Positions 62,440 through 64,000 of a DNA stretch of 64,000 bases are shown here, in pieces (the first letter of the stretch is position 1; each line of letters begins with the position of its first letter). Under the pieces are notes generated by a model. The model saw nothing but the letters and a program-made list of their open reading frames with translations, made no database searches and was not told where the DNA came from. Origin of the DNA: Lachnospiraceae bacterium (GTDB lineage: Bacteria > Bacillota_A > Clostridia > Lachnospirales > Lachnospiraceae). Where the stretch lies: NCBI GenBank assembly GCA_017516285.1, contig JAFXDD010000009.1, positions 1 to 64,000 of the forward strand. The letters are read 5' to 3'. Made by a program: the position numbers and the translations under genes.

Positions 62440-62898
62440 ATGAAAAAAATAATTATTTATACTCTTTTATTATTAACCCTGTCCTTAACAGGATGTGGCA
62501 AGGATACCGAACAAATTCTTGTCTTTCAAAACGAATTAAATTCTGTAGTCATGAAAATGGAAGCTCTTGACAATAAACTAAATACAATAGATGTTACAGC
62601 TCCTGATGCAGCCGAATCAGCCTTAAAAAACTTGTCTGATTTAAAAAAAGCTTTTGATGAACTATCAGCAATCAATGTAACTGACAAGAATTACACTTAC
62701 ATATCCGGGTTGGCAGACGAAGGGGCCGAATACATGAGCAAAGCATTAGAATTTTACGAAAAAGCATATGGTCAGGGTAAATTCGACAAAGGCAGTGCCG
62801 ATTTGGCATATCAGTATTTGGAACGAGCTACCAAACGAGTTCGCGTTATGGTTACCATGCTGCATGGCGAAGTACCTGAGGATGTCATCTTACATTAA
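62440..62898 (+). CDS. Small lipoprotein, unknown
   Basis: A 152-residue secreted protein. The signal peptide ends in a lipobox LTGC with Cys19. The rest is helical and acidic (LNSVVMKMEALDNKLNTIDV and LKNLSDLKKAFDELSAINVT), ending LHGEVPEDVILH. It resembles unassigned clostridial lipoproteins with a four-helix pattern; the function is unknown. No clear promoter was identified, though A/T-rich sequence with a TAAATT lies near 62403. Confidence 0.8.
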   Translation: MKKIIIYTLLLLTLSLTGCGKDTEQILVFQNELNSVVMKMEALDNKLNTIDVTAPDAAESALKNLSDLKKAFDELSAINVTDKNYTYISGLADEGAEYMSKALEFYEKAYGQGKFDKGSADLAYQYLERATKRVRVMVTMLHGEVPEDVILH

Positions 62899-62953
62899 AC
62901 CGGTTATATAAACAAATATTAAATGCTTTAAAAAGCAGAAAGGATAAATTATT

Positions 62954-63364
62954 ATGACAAAAAAAGAACTTGCAATTTCCTTGCATGACAAAAAATACAA
63001 TTGTGCACAGTCTGTGGCCTGTGCCTTTGCCACTGATCTGGATATCGACCCAAAGATTCTTTTTAAATTATGTGAAGGCTTTGGCTTCGGTATGGGATGT
63101 GCAAATGGTACATGTGGTGCTATCTCCGGAGCTGTTGCATTGCTTGGACTGTTAAACAGCGACGGCAACCTGGAAGCTCCTGCTACCAAAGCCAAGACCT
63201 ATCAATTATCCAAAGAACTGCTTCTGAAATTTGAGAAAAAAAATAACTCAACCATCTGCCGGGAATTAAAAGGAATAGACACCGGTAAGGTACTTCGCTC
63301 CTGTCCCGGCTGCATCGAAGATGCCGTGGATATAGTAGAAGAAATTCTTAAAAATTTAAAATAG
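62954..63364 (+). CDS. C_GCAxxG_C_C family redox-type protein
   Basis: A 136-residue protein with the spaced cysteines of this family: Cys17 (YNCAQSVACAF), GCANGTCGAISGAVALLG near 53-70, and later Cys103 and CPGC near 117-120. The pattern is conserved in anaerobes and is thought to bind metal or a redox cofactor; no substrate is known. It follows the lipoprotein gene by 55 bases, with AGAAAGGA upstream of the ATG. A bidirectional terminator follows. Confidence 0.9.
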   Translation: MTKKELAISLHDKKYNCAQSVACAFATDLDIDPKILFKLCEGFGFGMGCANGTCGAISGAVALLGLLNSDGNLEAPATKAKTYQLSKELLLKFEKKNNSTICRELKGIDTGKVLRSCPGCIEDAVDIVEEILKNLK

Positions 63365-63371
63365 TGTACAT

Positions 63372-63394
63372 AAGGAGCCTTACTCAGGCTCCTT
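63372..63394. terminator. Bidirectional terminator
   Basis: AAGGAGCC (63372-63379) pairs perfectly with GGCTCCTT (63387-63394) with a 7-base loop, then TTAT. It lies between convergent genes and overlaps the stop of the minus-strand one. Confidence 0.82.
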
Positions 63395-64000
63395 TATCGT
63401 ATTTAAAAGCTCCAGTCGACATGGCAGGCACTCATACCATACCTCTGTAACATCTGCCAAATATTCTCCATCAGCATGCAGTACTACAGGCGACTCCGTT
63501 TTTATATGACAGGAAGTGTCATGATATGTATGAAAATATTTTAATCCTTCATGCTTACCTAAAACCAACCGTATGAGACAAAGCGGCAAAACCAATAAAG
63601 GAATATCTGCTGCTACACAAAACGGTATCTGACCATCGCACGGATTAGAAGATGGTGCCATAGGTACACCGCCACCCTCTGCCTTTAAATTCATAGCAGC
63701 CGAAAAAATGATTTTATCAAAACAACATTGCGGATGATTTCCAAAAGACATAGCACCCTTGTATGTTTTCATAGAAAACAATGATTGAACCGTTAACACC
63801 AAATAAGCAAGCTTTCCCATATGGATAGAATTTAAAAACTTTTTTACACGAGAAGTCAGCATCTTTTTACATACAAGTGCATCAAGACCAACACCAGAGC
63901 TAATGGCAAATAAACGTCTATGTTGGTTTGGTGCCGTTCCCCAGTTGACAGCTCCAATATCTAATCGTTTATTTTTACTACCACATAAAATATCACGAAT
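63380..64000 (-). CDS. Diacylglycerol kinase family lipid kinase (YegS/DagK), 5' end cut by window
   Basis: The C-terminal 206 residues of a lipid kinase that phosphorylates diacylglycerol or a related lipid. The frame is open to base 64000: the extension reads LDIGAVNWGTAPNQHRRLF, then AISSGVGLDALVCKKMLTSR, which matches the DAGK block with ASIGFDAxV. Later parts are a beta-rich C-terminal domain (MNLKAEGGGVPMAPSSNP) and LHADGEYLADVTEVW near the end, the usual DGE motif. The ATG at 63862 is internal. The N-terminal nucleotide-binding GGDGT motif is beyond the window. Confidence 0.85.
   Translation of the reverse strand: MRDILCGSKNKRLDIGAVNWGTAPNQHRRLFAISSGVGLDALVCKKMLTSRVKKFLNSIHMGKLAYLVLTVQSLFSMKTYKGAMSFGNHPQCCFDKIIFSAAMNLKAEGGGVPMAPSSNPCDGQIPFCVAADIPLLVLPLCLIRLVLGKHEGLKYFHTYHDTSCHIKTESPVVLHADGEYLADVTEVWYECLPCRLELLNTIKEPE

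Noticed and set aside
63380..63862. Complete 160-residue protein at the right edge.
   Set aside because: The frame stays open for 46 more codons to base 64000 with conserved lipid-kinase sequence, so it is a truncated gene.

Overview
The window is a chromosomal segment, low in G+C, from an anaerobic spore-forming Firmicute, most likely a member of the Lachnospiraceae (Clostridia). The evidence is the set of neighbours: a B12-binding radical SAM protein paired with its DUF2344 partner, a short RNase G/E, HisZ with short-form HisG, a HisIE with an extra N-terminal TIM-barrel domain, the spore genes ylbJ and gerW, the rpmB / asp23-like / fakA / recG block, and a topoisomerase IV pair. Nearly all of it is core genome; no phage, insertion sequence, CRISPR array, rRNA or tRNA was seen. 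No gap between genes exceeds 300 bases.

Layout. 1-7.8 kb (+): 3' part of carB, an Lrp-type regulator with an AlsT amino-acid carrier, a membrane-anchored GH25 muramidase with two SH3 domains, and a flotillin-like protein. 7.9-9.6 kb (-): a XerS-like tyrosine recombinase overlapping a TtcA-type tRNA thiolase. 9.8-11.6 kb (+): an AI-2E-family permease and a DUF2726 nuclease-fold protein. 11.8-21 kb (-): a membrane-bound XRE regulator, formyl-THF cyclo-ligase, a TPR-DUF4037-DUF4125 protein, RNase G/E, a second membrane-bound XRE protein and a DUF6020 membrane protein. 21-23.6 kb (-): the radical SAM pair. 23.6-28.7 kb (-): histidine operon hisZ-G-D-B-IE. 28.7-37.7 kb: recU, pseudouridine synthases, a YgiQ-type radical SAM protein, a HAD phosphatase, ylbJ (+), a coiled-coil protein, coaD and rsmD. 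37.7-41.9 kb (-): parC and parE. 42-47.2 kb (-): degV, recG, fakA and the asp23-like gene, divergent from rpmB (+). 47.6-55.2 kb (-): gerW and DUF2953 spore genes, a Nudix hydrolase, a class B PBP with its RodA/FtsW partner, a U32 peptidase and zapA. 55.3-58.4 kb (-): ruvA-ruvB and a MATE exporter. 58.5-62.2 kb (-): ilvB, two ilvN paralogues and ilvC. 62.4-64 kb: a lipoprotein, a C_GCAxxG_C_C protein and a diacylglycerol-kinase-like gene cut by the window edge.

The most unusual signal is a short inverted-repeat motif, GCAAC-N4-6-GTTGC, found upstream of both membrane-bound XRE genes and of the DUF6020 gene. A related 15-16 base sequence, CAACTATTCGTTAAA, brackets the DUF2726 gene and sits in the ttcA leader. 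Either this is the operator family of a small undescribed regulon run by two membrane-tethered XRE proteins with almost identical recognition helices, or it is a repeat family marking accessory genes inserted into core blocks. Other points worth attention are a degenerate HisF-like domain fused to HisIE, a three-domain TPR-nucleotidyltransferase-like protein, a terminator hairpin whose loop holds an extended -10 promoter, and a 46-codon hydrophobic gene behind rpmB.
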